A stretch of 64,000 nucleotides of DNA from Granulibacter bethesdensis CGDNIH1 (GTDB lineage Bacteria > Pseudomonadota > Alphaproteobacteria > Acetobacterales > Acetobacteraceae): assembly GCF_000014285.2 (NCBI RefSeq), contig NC_008343.2, positions 2,466,501 through 2,530,500 of the forward strand, read 5' to 3'. The position numbers and the translations under genes were made by a program. Below are positions 20,852 through 30,154 of the stretch, piece after piece. How positions within the stretch are numbered: position 1 is the first letter of the stretch; every line of letters starts with the position of its first letter. Below the pieces are notes generated by a model. That model worked only from the letters and a program-made list of their open reading frames with translations, did no database searches and was not told the origin of the DNA.

Positions 20852-21310
20852 ATGACAGACGATCCGTTCTACCATCCGCAGGAAGACAGCGCAGAGGCCG
20901 CCATCGAGGCCATCGCGGACGAGTTGTCCGTGTTCGATGAGGATTGGGATCGGTACCAGTTCATCATCGATATGGGCAAAACCCTGCCGCCATTTCCCGC
21001 CGACTGGATGAATGACGCACACAAGGTGCCGGGATGCCAAAGTCAGGTCTGGATGGAAGCGCGCGTCGAGAACGTTGCGCTGTATCTGGCCGGCAAATCC
21101 GATGCCCTGATCGTCGGCGGGCTGATTGCACTGCTGCTGCGGGTCTATTCCGGCCGAACACCTGCGGAAATTCTTGCCACCGATCCGGTCTGGCTTAAAA
21201 CTCTCGGCCTGACCGGATCGCTCTCCATCAACCGGGGTAGCGGGCTGGAAGCGATGGCGCGGAAAATTCATGAACTGGCGGCATCGGTGCGGACACAGTC
21301 CGGCACCTGA
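20852..21310 (+). CDS. sufE: SufE-family sulfur acceptor
   Basis: A small protein that accepts persulfide from a SufS-type cysteine desulfurase for Fe-S cluster assembly. 152 residues, with the catalytic cysteine in KVPGCQSQVW (Cys62) and the family C-terminal block GLTGSLSINRGSGL. No desulfurase gene adjoins it here, so the suf system must be elsewhere. It stands between hslU and a HAD hydrolase with short spacing and may share the hsl transcript. Confidence 0.88.
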   Translation: MTDDPFYHPQEDSAEAAIEAIADELSVFDEDWDRYQFIIDMGKTLPPFPADWMNDAHKVPGCQSQVWMEARVENVALYLAGKSDALIVGGLIALLLRVYSGRTPAEILATDPVWLKTLGLTGSLSINRGSGLEAMARKIHELAASVRTQSGT

Positions 21311-21332
21311 TCCGGTATCAAAGGTGCGGCGG

Positions 21333-22157
21333 ATGAGCCTGCAAAACCTTGCCGCAACCCATGATGTTTTTCTGATCGACCAGTTCGGCACGGTCCATGA
21401 CGGCACACATCCCTATCCGGGAGCACTCGATGCTCTGTACCAACTGCGCGCCATGGGCAAACAGGTGGCCCTGCTGTCCAACTCCGGTCGCCGCGCCGGA
21501 CCGAACGCGGAACGGCTGGCCAAAATCGGGGTACCGGACGATGCCTATGATCTGAACATCTCCTCCGGCGAGGTCGCGTACCATATGCTGGCCGCGGGGA
21601 TTCTGCCCGAAGCCACCGGTGCGTCACGCTGCCTGCTGATCTCCCGCGATCATGACTGCTCCATGCTGGAAGGCAACGGGCTGACCATGACCAACGACCC
21701 GCAGGAATGCGATCTGGTCATCATCGGCGGCAGCGAGGGGGAGAAAGTACCGCTGGCCGATTATCGCACCCTGCTTGCCCCCGCCGCCGCGCGGCGCGTG
21801 CCCGCTTTATGCGTCAATCCCGATCTGGTCATGCTGACGCCGCGCGGACAGGCTTTCGGAGCCGGGCGCATCGCGGAGCTGTATATTGAGCTGGGGGGGC
21901 TGGTCCGATGGATCGGCAAACCTTTTCCGTCAATCTATGATTATACACTGCGTCTGCTCGGCGATCCGCCACGGGAACGGGTGGTCGCCATCGGTGACAG
22001 TGTCAGACACGATATCAAGGGTGCCCGTGCCGCCGGATGCCATGCCGTATTGGTGTTGACCGGTATCGCCGGTCCGGCAGTGCTGGATGATGAACTCCAT
22101 CCCGATATGATCCTGCCGGGACTAAGATGGGATGCCCGCGCCGTACGGGAACATTGA
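21333..22157 (+). CDS. HAD superfamily hydrolase, subfamily IIA-like
   Basis: A predicted phosphatase of 274 residues. Motif I is IDQFGTVHDG near residues 15-24: the nucleophile Asp16 is present, but the usual second aspartate is a phenylalanine, as in the D-x-W/F-G class found in this alphaproteobacterial subfamily (TIGR01459 type). LLSNSGRR is motif II, Lys of GKPFPSIYD is motif III, and VAIGDSVRHDIKGA is motif IV. The ATG at 21333 is preferred over an upstream frame that overlaps sufE. The substrate is unknown. Confidence 0.78.
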   Translation: MSLQNLAATHDVFLIDQFGTVHDGTHPYPGALDALYQLRAMGKQVALLSNSGRRAGPNAERLAKIGVPDDAYDLNISSGEVAYHMLAAGILPEATGASRCLLISRDHDCSMLEGNGLTMTNDPQECDLVIIGGSEGEKVPLADYRTLLAPAAARRVPALCVNPDLVMLTPRGQAFGAGRIAELYIELGGLVRWIGKPFPSIYDYTLRLLGDPPRERVVAIGDSVRHDIKGARAAGCHAVLVLTGIAGPAVLDDELHPDMILPGLRWDARAVREH

Positions 22158-22244
22158 TCCTGACTTCCGACAGGTTATCAGCCATTCTTTCGCCATGAAT
22201 CCGCCATCTGAAAGGCTAACTGGGATGCCTGATTGGAGCAAAGA

Positions 22245-22271
22245 AGGAGGACAGAGCACGGAAATCCTCCT
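22245..22271. other. Hairpin in the 22158-22367 intergenic region
   Basis: AGGAGGA (22245-22251) and TCCTCCT (22265-22271) form a seven-pair inverted repeat in the 210-base gap before the marR-like gene. It may be the terminator of the preceding transcript or an operator; no T-run follows. Confidence 0.3.
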
Positions 22272-22367
22272 ACCTTTATGACTTGAACAACAGCACAGTC
22301 ACGATCCCGGTCTTGTGAACCGCCCGGCGACCGGAGTGCTCGATAAAACAGGGATGGCGACGTCATC

Positions 22368-22910
22368 ATGCAATCAGAACGAGTGTCCTGGCCTGCGGAA
22401 ACCTCTCACGGGGCCGGTACCCATCAGCTGTTCCTGCGTGAGGAGGAATTGCGGCTGGCACAGGATCTGCTGTTCTTCGCCTATCGCGATTTCACAGCGT
22501 CTGCAGATGCTGCGCTGGAGGAGCTGGGCTTCGGTCGCGCCCATCATCGCGCCCTGCATTTCATTGCCCGTAATCCCGACCTGACAGTCAGCGATCTGCT
22601 GTCGATCCTGCGTATTACAAAGCAGAGCCTGGCCCGCGTGCTGGGCAATCTGGTGGATCGTGGTTATGTCATGCAGTCGCCCGGCAATGAAGATCGACGT
22701 CAACGCCTGCTGCGCCTGACCGAAAGCGGGGAGTCGCTGGAACGCCGCCTGTTCGAAAGACAGAAAGCCATTCTGACGGCCGCCTATCGCGAGTCTGGTG
22801 GCCATGCGGTGGAGGGTTTTCGCCGCGTGCTTTACAGCCTCGCGGGGAAGGATGCCCGCACCTGTATTGATCAGGCGGACCCGGCGTTTCGCAATCGGAG
22901 GAAAATCTGA
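22368..22910 (+). CDS. MarR-family transcriptional regulator (PetP-like)
   Basis: A winged-helix repressor-type protein of 180 residues. The helix-turn-helix region reads DLTVSDLLSILRITKQSLARVLGNLVDRGY, followed by the wing NEDRRQRLLRLTESGE. It is followed by an OmpR-type response regulator (one-base overlap) and a histidine kinase. In Rhodobacter the equivalent petP-petR pair affects cytochrome bc1 expression; that link is suggested only by gene order. It may autoregulate the operon. Confidence 0.82.
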   Translation: MQSERVSWPAETSHGAGTHQLFLREEELRLAQDLLFFAYRDFTASADAALEELGFGRAHHRALHFIARNPDLTVSDLLSILRITKQSLARVLGNLVDRGYVMQSPGNEDRRQRLLRLTESGESLERRLFERQKAILTAAYRESGGHAVEGFRRVLYSLAGKDARTCIDQADPAFRNRRKI

Positions 22911-23629
22911 TGTCGCCATCAGATCAGGGCGGCGGAGAAGCCACCATGATCTTGGTAGTCGATGATGATGACCGCCTGCGCCGCCTGCTGTCCCGCTTTC
23001 TGGCCGAGCGTGGATTTCGTGTCATCACGGCTGAAAATGCCACTATAGCCCGGCAGACCATGGGGTTTCTTCAACCCGATCTGATAGTGCTGGACGTCAT
23101 GATGGCGGGGGAGGACGGTCTGAGCCTCACCGAAAGTCTGCGTCAGGATGGACAGGACGTGCCCGTCATCCTGCTGACGGCACGCGGCGCACCGGAAGAC
23201 CGGATTGCCGGGCTGGAAGCCGGGGCGGATGACTATCTCGCCAAGCCGTTCGAACCCGATGAGCTGGTGGCCCGCATCCGTGCGGTATTGCGGCGCACTT
23301 CCATTCCGGCGACCCCACCCGCACCGACCGGACCGGTCAAACTGGGGCAGATCATCTTCGACCCGGATCGCAGCGAATTGCGGGGACCGGATGGAGCAAC
23401 CCGTCTGACGGGCGGCGAAACCGCCCTGCTGGCGGCCCTCGCCGGACGGGCCAATGAAGTTCTTTCCCGGGAAGAGCTGGCAGCGGTTCTGAGCATGGAC
23501 GAGGCCAGTGAACGCGCCATCGACGTGCAGGTTACCCGCCTGCGCCGCAAGATCGAGACTGATCCAAGGGAACCCCGCTACCTGCACACGGTACGGGGGC
23601 GTGGCTATGTGCTGAAACCGGGCCCATGA
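22910..23629 (+). CDS. OmpR-family two-component response regulator (PetR-like)
   Basis: A DNA-binding response regulator of 239 residues. The receiver domain shows MILVVDDDDRLRRLL (acidic pocket), the phosphoacceptor in LIVLDVMMAGEDG, LTARG, and Lys in DYLAKPFEPDEL. The C-terminal winged helix includes NEVLSREELAAVL and VQVTRLRRKIETDPREPRYL plus the GRGYVL end. The start overlaps the marR stop (TGATG), and its stop overlaps the sensor kinase start, so the three are a single translationally coupled operon. Confidence 0.92.
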   Translation: MSPSDQGGGEATMILVVDDDDRLRRLLSRFLAERGFRVITAENATIARQTMGFLQPDLIVLDVMMAGEDGLSLTESLRQDGQDVPVILLTARGAPEDRIAGLEAGADDYLAKPFEPDELVARIRAVLRRTSIPATPPAPTGPVKLGQIIFDPDRSELRGPDGATRLTGGETALLAALAGRANEVLSREELAAVLSMDEASERAIDVQVTRLRRKIETDPREPRYLHTVRGRGYVLKPGP

Positions 23630-25041
23630 GCGGCCCGCACGATCACATCTCTGAGCCGGACCTGCCGGAAGCGCAGGACATATCACCCCGTTTCCAGTTG
23701 GCCGGCCGGATGCAACGCGCCGGGCTGCGCCGGGCCATTAAAAAATTTCTGCCTCGCTCCCTTCTGGGGCGCTCCCTGCTGATCATCCTGCTGCCGCTGG
23801 TGCTGGTGCAGGCCGTCTCGCTCAAGATTTTCTACGGCAGCCATCTGGATGTCATTTCCCGCCGCCTGTCATTCTCGGTCGCCGGAGAAATCGCCTACAC
23901 AATTGATCTGCTGCGCCGCTTTCCCGATACGGCCGATCAGGACTGGATCCTGCGCCATACCTGGGGGCAGTTCGCGATCATGGCTACCATTCGGCCTGGT
24001 GCCACCCTCAGCCCACGGGAACCCCACAACATTCTCGGCCCGATGGATGATGACCTTCGGGCCGCGCTGGAAGAAATGGTCAAGCTGCCCTTCACCATGG
24101 ACTGGATTTCCGACACCCAATCCGTCCTGATCCATGTGCAATTGCCGCAGGGCGTGCTGGATGTGAAAGCCCCCCGCAAACGGCTTTATACCGCCACTAT
24201 CTACCTGTTTTTGTTCTGGACCGTGGGCTCCGCCCTGCTGTTGTTCGCCGTTGCCGCGCTGTTCATGCGCAATCAGGTTCGGGCTATCCGACGGCTGGCC
24301 GGGGCAGCGGAAGCCTTCGGCATGGGGCGGGATCGTGGACCGATCAAACCGGAAGGCGCTATTGAGGTCCGCCGTGCCGCCACCGCCTTCAACCGTATGC
24401 AGGAGCGCATCCGCCGCTTCATCACGCAACGCACGGAGATGCTGGCCGGTGTCTCCCACGATCTGCGCACGCCGCTGACCCGCCTGCGTCTGGCCGTGGC
24501 CATGTTGCCCTCTGTACCTCTGGAAGAGCTACCGGAGGAAAGCCGGGCCATGATCGCCGATCTGGAAGACATGGAGCGGATGATCAAGGCCTATCTGGCG
24601 TTTGCACGCGGTGAAGGAACCGAGCAGACCCAGCCCTCTGACCTCGTCCGGCTGGTGCAGGGGGTCGTGAACGGCACCCGCCGCGCCGGAGCCGATATCA
24701 CGCTTTCAGCCCCGCCGGAGCTGATGCTGCCGCTGCGCCCGGATGCCTGCCGCCGCGCCGTGGCCAATCTGGTCGATAACGCCTGTCGTCACGGTCAACG
24801 GGTCGTGGTCAGCATCAACGCATGGTCCCGGGCCGCCCATGTCACGGTGGATGATGACGGTCCGGGACTCGCCCAGGAATGGCGGGAAGCCGCTTTCAAG
24901 CCGTTCCAGTCCGGCTCCGCCGGCGGGACCGGGCTTGGTCTGGCGATCAGCCGCGACATTATCCGCAGCCATGGCGGGGACATCACGCTGGAGGACAGCC
25001 CGCTGGGCGGCCTGCGCGCACGGATCACGCTTCCCCTGTGA
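23626..25041 (+). CDS. EnvZ-like membrane sensor histidine kinase
   Basis: Sensor partner of the upstream response regulator, 471 residues. A membrane segment near residues 45-65 (LIILLPLVLVQAVSL), a periplasmic loop, and a second segment near 190-210 are followed by a HAMP linker. The HisKA box AGVSHDLRTPLTRLR places the phosphorylated histidine at about 278. HATPase boxes are DNACRHG, DDDGPG and GGTGLGLAI. The layout matches the EnvZ class. The signal is unknown. Its 3' end overlaps the convergent acyltransferase gene by 17 bases. Confidence 0.9.
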   Translation: MSGPHDHISEPDLPEAQDISPRFQLAGRMQRAGLRRAIKKFLPRSLLGRSLLIILLPLVLVQAVSLKIFYGSHLDVISRRLSFSVAGEIAYTIDLLRRFPDTADQDWILRHTWGQFAIMATIRPGATLSPREPHNILGPMDDDLRAALEEMVKLPFTMDWISDTQSVLIHVQLPQGVLDVKAPRKRLYTATIYLFLFWTVGSALLLFAVAALFMRNQVRAIRRLAGAAEAFGMGRDRGPIKPEGAIEVRRAATAFNRMQERIRRFITQRTEMLAGVSHDLRTPLTRLRLAVAMLPSVPLEELPEESRAMIADLEDMERMIKAYLAFARGEGTEQTQPSDLVRLVQGVVNGTRRAGADITLSAPPELMLPLRPDACRRAVANLVDNACRHGQRVVVSINAWSRAAHVTVDDDGPGLAQEWREAAFKPFQSGSAGGTGLGLAISRDIIRSHGGDITLEDSPLGGLRARITLPL

Positions 25042-25945
25042 TGCGGTCCGCAAGGGCGGCCATCACCGGCTTCGGCCAACGCCGGTGCAGCCATAACCAT
25101 TGCTCCGGCACGGCCCGTATCCAGCGTTCCAGAACCTGATTCATCGCAAGGGTCAACGCCGCGATATCCTCGGCCCGCTGGCCGGTCTCCGGCAGGGATA
25201 AAGGCGGCTCCACAATCAGGCGGAACCGCGCCGGGCCGATCCGCCGCATATAACCGGGGATCACCGGACAGTTGAATTTCAGCGCCAGAGCCGCCGCTGC
25301 CGGAGCGGTCATCGCCGGATAGCCGAACAGCGAGGACTCGATGCCGTCATTCATCTTCTGATCGATCAGCATCCCCAGACAACCGCCGGCCCGCAGATGC
25401 GCAACGCTGTACCGCGCGCCCACGGCCCCCTTTGGAAACAGTGGAATCTCCGCCCCGATGGCGCGACGACGCAAGGAAAGCAGGATTTCGTCCACCACCG
25501 GATTGGCGGGCGCGCGATAGATGCTGGACATGAACATCCCGAACGTCGCCACGGCGGGCGGAAGCACTTCCCAGTTGCCGATATGGCCGGAGACGAAAAT
25601 GCAGGCTCCCCCTCGCGCCGCCTGCGCAAGCAGAATCTCCTCGCCCTCGATTTCCCAGCCCGGTCCGGACTGCGTACGCTTCAGCAATGGCAGATGCGGA
25701 TATTCGGCTACGGTGCGGCCCAGATTATCCCATACCCCGGCAATGATCCGCCGTCTGGCTGCTGCATCCAGTTCCGGCATCGCCAGACGCAGATTTCTGT
25801 CCGCGACATGGCTGACCGGCAGATATGGCCCGATCCTCCGCGCCACAGCCCCCCCGAGGTCAGAAGCCCGCTCCGCACCCAATGCCTTCAGCAATGCCAG
25901 CACCAGACGCAGCGCCTGACCCTGAATCGCGTGCCAGACCTTCAT
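25025..25945 (-). CDS. Lipid A biosynthesis lauroyl acyltransferase-like protein (LpxL/HtrB family)
   Basis: Inner-membrane enzyme adding a secondary acyl chain to lipid A or a related lipid. 306 residues with an N-terminal hydrophobic anchor, the catalytic H-x4-E motif HIGNWE (121-126), and GVWDNLGRTVAEYPHL upstream, as in the LpxL group. The ATG at 25945, ten bases after the lpxK stop, is chosen because an upstream frame would overlap lpxK extensively. Its place behind lpxK and waaA supports a lipid A role. Which acyl chain it transfers cannot be read from sequence. Confidence 0.85.
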   Translation of the reverse strand: MKVWHAIQGQALRLVLALLKALGAERASDLGGAVARRIGPYLPVSHVADRNLRLAMPELDAAARRRIIAGVWDNLGRTVAEYPHLPLLKRTQSGPGWEIEGEEILLAQAARGGACIFVSGHIGNWEVLPPAVATFGMFMSSIYRAPANPVVDEILLSLRRRAIGAEIPLFPKGAVGARYSVAHLRAGGCLGMLIDQKMNDGIESSLFGYPAMTAPAAAALALKFNCPVIPGYMRRIGPARFRLIVEPPLSLPETGQRAEDIAALTLAMNQVLERWIRAVPEQWLWLHRRWPKPVMAALADRITGEA

Positions 25946-25955
25946 CGGCAATGGC

Positions 25956-26981
25956 TCATGCCAGTATGGTGGCAGAATCGTGCGACTGTCGCAGAGCAGC
26001 CTCAGAGGCACGGTCATGCCGGGTCGGCAATGTATCCAGCAGACGATCCAGCGCCTGTTCGTCCTCCCAGACGATGCGGACGCCCGATACGGTAACCCGC
26101 TTCTGCCAGTCAGAACGCAACCGGACAGCATCTTTCGGTGTCGTAACCAGCACGGCCCCCATTGCGGCCGCATCCTGCGCGAGAAGAGTCAGGTCGCGCT
26201 CGGTAAAGACGTGATGATCCGGGAAGCCACGCAGTTCGACGACCTCCACTCCGGCCCGTGTCAAAGTTTCGGCGAATTTGGCTGGACGGCCTATTCCGGC
26301 AAAAGCCAGCACCGGGCGGCCAATCAGGGCTTCAGTCCCTGTTGCGGTCAGGTGCGCCCGCAGAACCTGCAAACCGGCAGGCAATTGACGCGCTGTGCCG
26401 GTCACGTCATCCCCCACGATCACCGCCGCCCGACAGCGTGCCGCAGCCGCCGCAACCGGCTCCCGCAGCGGACCGGCCGGCAGGACGCGCCCGTTACCGA
26501 ACCCGACCGCGCCATCGATAATCAGCAGGGACAGATCGCGGGCGAGACCGGGATTCTGCAACCCGTCATCCATCACCAGCACCGAGGCTCCGGCGGCAAT
26601 CGCCTCCCGTGCCGCAGCAGCGCGATCAGGGGCAACCCAGCAAGGGGCAGAAGCCGCCAACAACAATGCCTCATCGCCGACCTGAAACACGGTATCGTCG
26701 GGCTGGACCTGCACCACACCCTTTACACGTCCCCGATACCCGCGGGTCAGGGCATGCGGTGTGAAACCGCGCTTTTTCAGCCTTGCGATCAAATCCAGCG
26801 CAATTGTGGTCTTGCCTGCGCCGCCAACCGTGGCATTACCGCAGCACACCACCGGCACTGGTGCCCGCCAGCCCGGCCGGGCCACACGATGCGCCGTGAA
26901 AGCCGCCGTCAGGGCTGAAGCCGGGGCCAGCAACCTGGCGGTTGGGCCGTTGCGGAGCCAGAATCCGGGGGTGCGTATCAT
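25956..26981 (-). CDS. lpxK: Tetraacyldisaccharide 4'-kinase
   Basis: Phosphorylates the 4' position of the lipid A disaccharide at the inner membrane. The 341-residue protein has the family P-loop CGNATVGGAGKTT (47-59), a hydrophobic N-terminal segment, and the conserved DDGLQNPGLARDL and VGFGNGRVLPAGPLREP blocks. The start ATG overlaps the stop of waaA (four bases), so the two are coupled. The acyltransferase gene follows ten bases after its stop. Confidence 0.94.
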   Translation of the reverse strand: MIRTPGFWLRNGPTARLLAPASALTAAFTAHRVARPGWRAPVPVVCCGNATVGGAGKTTIALDLIARLKKRGFTPHALTRGYRGRVKGVVQVQPDDTVFQVGDEALLLAASAPCWVAPDRAAAAREAIAAGASVLVMDDGLQNPGLARDLSLLIIDGAVGFGNGRVLPAGPLREPVAAAAARCRAAVIVGDDVTGTARQLPAGLQVLRAHLTATGTEALIGRPVLAFAGIGRPAKFAETLTRAGVEVVELRGFPDHHVFTERDLTLLAQDAAAMGAVLVTTPKDAVRLRSDWQKRVTVSGVRIVWEDEQALDRLLDTLPTRHDRASEAALRQSHDSATILA

Positions 26982-28246
26982 TTCGTCATCTCCGACACCA
27001 TCACAGCCAAACGCTGCGGCAGATCATCCCATCCCTGCACCGCCGCGCAAGCCCGCTGCCCACGCGCGGCAGCTTCATCGGGATCATTCACCATATGCCG
27101 GACGAAATCGGTCAATCCGGCTTCATGATCAACCCGTATCAATCCCCCCACTGCCTCCAAAGCCTCCACTGCATCGGCGAAATTCTCCATATGCGGCCCA
27201 GCCGCGCAGGGACAGGCAAGGCGCGCGGCTTCCAACGGATTTTGCCCGCCATGCGGGATAAGACTGCCGCCAATAAAGGCGCAGTCAGCCACCCGGTAAA
27301 ACAACCCCAGCTCCCCGATCGTATCCGCGACATAAATCCCGGACTCTCCTGCAGGCGGAAGCGCCTGCTGCAACGATCTGCGTGGAGAACCTGGGGCAAT
27401 CATGGCGCCCCGCTCCGGGTGGCGCGGCACGATCACGGTCAGCAGAGGGGCAGCAGACTCTCCGGCAAGACGGGCATGTACAGCCAGAACGGTTTGGTCC
27501 TCTCCCGGATGCGTGCTGGCGGCGAGAAAAATCGCACGGCCACCAATCTGCGCCTGTAAAAGTCGCAATGCAGCCGGATCGGCAGGCAAGGGAGGAGCCG
27601 CAAATTTCAGATCGCCGGCCGCCTGCACCTTCATGCCCCCCAGCGACCGGAACCGGGCAGCATCTTCCCCCGAGCGGGCCATGATAAATTGCATTCCGGC
27701 CAGCATCTCCCGCACCAGAGCAGGGAAGATGCGCCAGCTTCGGGCACTCCGCGCCGATAAACGGCCATTCAACAGGGCATGAGGCACCCCCCGGCTCCGG
27801 CACGCCGCCAGCAGATTGGGCCAGAGTTCGCTTTCCACGAACACGGCGGCATCCGGCTTCCATCCATTCAGAAAACGTGCTGCCCAGAGCGGCACATCCA
27901 GCGGCACGAAACGGTGCGTGACCGCTGCCGCCAGTCCCATTTCAGCAAGCCTCGTTTCCATCAGCACGGCAGAGGTCACTGTTCCGGTCGTCAACAGCAC
28001 ATGCAGAGCGGGATCAAGACGATGCAGGGCAGCCAGCAATGGCAGCACTGAAACACTTTCCCCAATGCTTGCCGCATGCAGCCAGAGCAGACGCCCCATC
28101 GGACGATCAGCCCCCAACCCGCGACGTTCCGGCAGGCGGGCAACCTGTTCCTTGCCCTGCCGCGCCCGTCTGGCCAGATGCCGGTTCAGCAGCGGGATCG
28201 CCACACTGGCCGCACCTGCGTACAGCCATCCGGCCAAAGAACGCAT
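26978..28246 (-). CDS. waaA: 3-deoxy-D-manno-octulosonic acid (Kdo) transferase
   Basis: Transfers Kdo from CMP-Kdo to the lipid A precursor (GT30 family). The 422-residue protein has an N-terminal membrane-anchor region and the signature LLWLHAASIGESVSVLPL with catalytic-base Glu63; the second half holds FIGGSLIPHGGQNPLEAARL, the CMP-Kdo-binding region. The ATG at 28246 overlaps the stop of the upstream acyltransferase (TGATG). The number of Kdo units added cannot be told from sequence. Confidence 0.93.
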   Translation of the reverse strand: MRSLAGWLYAGAASVAIPLLNRHLARRARQGKEQVARLPERRGLGADRPMGRLLWLHAASIGESVSVLPLLAALHRLDPALHVLLTTGTVTSAVLMETRLAEMGLAAAVTHRFVPLDVPLWAARFLNGWKPDAAVFVESELWPNLLAACRSRGVPHALLNGRLSARSARSWRIFPALVREMLAGMQFIMARSGEDAARFRSLGGMKVQAAGDLKFAAPPLPADPAALRLLQAQIGGRAIFLAASTHPGEDQTVLAVHARLAGESAAPLLTVIVPRHPERGAMIAPGSPRRSLQQALPPAGESGIYVADTIGELGLFYRVADCAFIGGSLIPHGGQNPLEAARLACPCAAGPHMENFADAVEALEAVGGLIRVDHEAGLTDFVRHMVNDPDEAAARGQRACAAVQGWDDLPQRLAVMVSEMTK

Positions 28247-28959
28247 CACGGTTTCGCCACGCGTGCCGGCGTCCCCGTCATCACGTCCGGAGCCAGACCA
28301 CACAGCCGGTTCGCTTGGTCCGAAGCGCGATTCAACGCTTCCTCCAACAGGGTGGTGGCATGGCGCATATCATCCCGTTCCACCAGGATCGGCGCAGCAA
28401 CCACCACGGCACCACGCCCGAATGGCATCGGCACCACCATCCGGTCCCAACTTTTCAGCACCAGACGACGGCTGATCTGTGCAGCAACCGGCAGCAAGGG
28501 GCGGCCACTCATCGCCGCAATCGCCGTGGCACCGGGCGCCGCCTGCCGTCGCGGGCCACGCGGGCCATCCGGTGTGATGATGATCCGGCCGCCCTGCTCC
28601 AGAATACGCAGCGTGTCCCGCAACACCGTGGCACCGCCCCGGCTGGACGACCCGTTGAGCGTTTTCGCCCCCAGCAGGCGCATCAAGGTCGCGACCAGAC
28701 GCCCATCCCGATGCCGGCTGATGATCACATGGCACGGCTCCGGATTGGCCTTGCGGAACCGCAGCCAGACCTTCGGCATCAGGGCCAGCTGCTCATGCCA
28801 GAAAGCGCAGATCAGGGAGTCTCCACCCAGAAAAGTGGCCACATGCTCCTCTCCCTCCCACTGCCAGCGCGTCGTCGTCAGGGCGAAATGCAGCCACGCC
28901 CGGAGCAGCCAGGCACCGGCACTCTGTATTCCGGGATGACGGGAAAGGCGTTTGAGCAT
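28246..28959 (-). CDS. Lysophospholipid acyltransferase-like protein (DUF374)
   Basis: A membrane-associated acyltransferase-family protein of 237 residues, commonly found just upstream of waaA in alphaproteobacteria. The block ICAFWHEQLALMP contains the H-x4-type catalytic region in a variant form, followed by RHRDGRLVATLMRLLG and ITPDGPRGPRR, which is typical of DUF374. It probably acylates a lipid A or phospholipid precursor; the exact substrate is unknown. The start at 28959 is moderately supported, since no ribosome site is obvious, and a TTG at 28989 would add ten residues. Confidence 0.78.
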   Translation of the reverse strand: MLKRLSRHPGIQSAGAWLLRAWLHFALTTTRWQWEGEEHVATFLGGDSLICAFWHEQLALMPKVWLRFRKANPEPCHVIISRHRDGRLVATLMRLLGAKTLNGSSSRGGATVLRDTLRILEQGGRIIITPDGPRGPRRQAAPGATAIAAMSGRPLLPVAAQISRRLVLKSWDRMVVPMPFGRGAVVVAAPILVERDDMRHATTLLEEALNRASDQANRLCGLAPDVMTGTPARVAKP

Positions 28960-29004
28960 GGATCGCGCCGGTAGCACGCACACCGTCAAAGCGAAAGGCG
29001 CAAC

Positions 29005-30075
29005 CTACCTTTCCTCCCCAGCATGGTAGCGACCTGTTTTCTGCTGCAACCCCCAGACCGGGCGAAGATTGCTGACGAAAACGCGGGCACATTGCGCCCA
29101 GCTGAACTGCTCCGCGAACCGGCGGCATTGCGCCCGATCGGCATTCAGAGCCTGCATGGCCGCTCGGCTGAGTGCCTGCTGGGTCAGATCCTCCGCCAGC
29201 ACACCGACCTCTCCGGCATCGCGCAGCAGATCGCCCGGCCCGGTGACGGAAAAAGCCGCGACAGGCGTACCGGAGGCCAGCGCCTCCAGCGTGACCAGCC
29301 CGAACGTATCGGTGAGAGAGGGGAAAACCATGACATCCGCCCCGGCGAAGCACGCCGCCAGCGCCGCGCCATAACGCGCGCCAAGATAGTGCGCAGAGGG
29401 CCATTGACGCTTCAGCAGGGCGGCGTGCGGGCCTTCCCCGACCACGACCTTGCTGCCCGGCAGATCGGTGCTGAGGAAAGCTTCAATATTTTTCTCGACC
29501 GCCACACGCCCGACATACAGAAAAACCGGGCGCGGCAAATCAGCGAAGACATCTTCCGTATCAGCGCCGGGATGGAAAATATCGAGATCAACCCCGCGTG
29601 ACCATGGCAGCAGCCGATTGAACCCGCGTTCGGAAAGCTCCCGGCGCAGGCTTTCCGTCGCAACCATCATCCCTTCTCCGGCAGCATGAAAACGCCTCAG
29701 CCATCGGTAGAAGGGCGCAGCCGGCAGGCCGGTGCGAGCCTTGATATAATCGGGAAAGCGGGTGTGGAAAGCAGTGGTGAAAGGGAAGCCATTTCGCCGC
29801 GCCCACCGTGCAGCGGCCAGCCCCAGCGGCCCCTCGGTCGCGATATGCAGCGCATCCGGCCTGAACGCCACGATCATCCGCCTGAGTCTGGTCGCCGGAA
29901 ACAGGGACAGCCTGATCTCCGGATAGGTCGGGCAGGCAATCGTGCGGAACCGGTCCGGGCCGATCACCTCGGCCACATGGCCTTGCTGTCGCAGTTCGCG
30001 CTCCAGCATGGTCAAGGTGCGCACGACACCGTTCACCTGCGGCTGCCAGGCATCAGAGATAATCAGGATGCGCAA
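29005..30075 (-). CDS. GT4-family glycosyltransferase, probably lipid-directed
   Basis: A GT-B fold retaining glycosyltransferase of 356 residues. The N-terminal motif is QPQVNGVVRTLTMLERELRQ (glycine-rich acceptor loop), FTTAFHTRFPDY follows, and the donor-binding half has VAVEKNIEAFL, VVVGEGP and FPSLTDTFGLVTLEALASG with the E-x7-E pair. This pattern matches the SqdX/MgtA/PimB-like group acting on diacylglycerol or phosphatidylinositol-type lipids. It is next to an LpxH-like phosphoesterase, so a glycolipid is the likely product; the sugar is unknown. Confidence 0.82.
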   Translation of the reverse strand: MRILIISDAWQPQVNGVVRTLTMLERELRQQGHVAEVIGPDRFRTIACPTYPEIRLSLFPATRLRRMIVAFRPDALHIATEGPLGLAAARWARRNGFPFTTAFHTRFPDYIKARTGLPAAPFYRWLRRFHAAGEGMMVATESLRRELSERGFNRLLPWSRGVDLDIFHPGADTEDVFADLPRPVFLYVGRVAVEKNIEAFLSTDLPGSKVVVGEGPHAALLKRQWPSAHYLGARYGAALAACFAGADVMVFPSLTDTFGLVTLEALASGTPVAAFSVTGPGDLLRDAGEVGVLAEDLTQQALSRAAMQALNADRAQCRRFAEQFSWAQCARVFVSNLRPVWGLQQKTGRYHAGEER

Positions 30076-30154
30076 ACCTATCCCCGTTGGAGGCCATACG
30101 CGATCGGAATCGCGGGCGATCCGCCCGAAACTGCCGGCCCTGAAAGCACTGTCA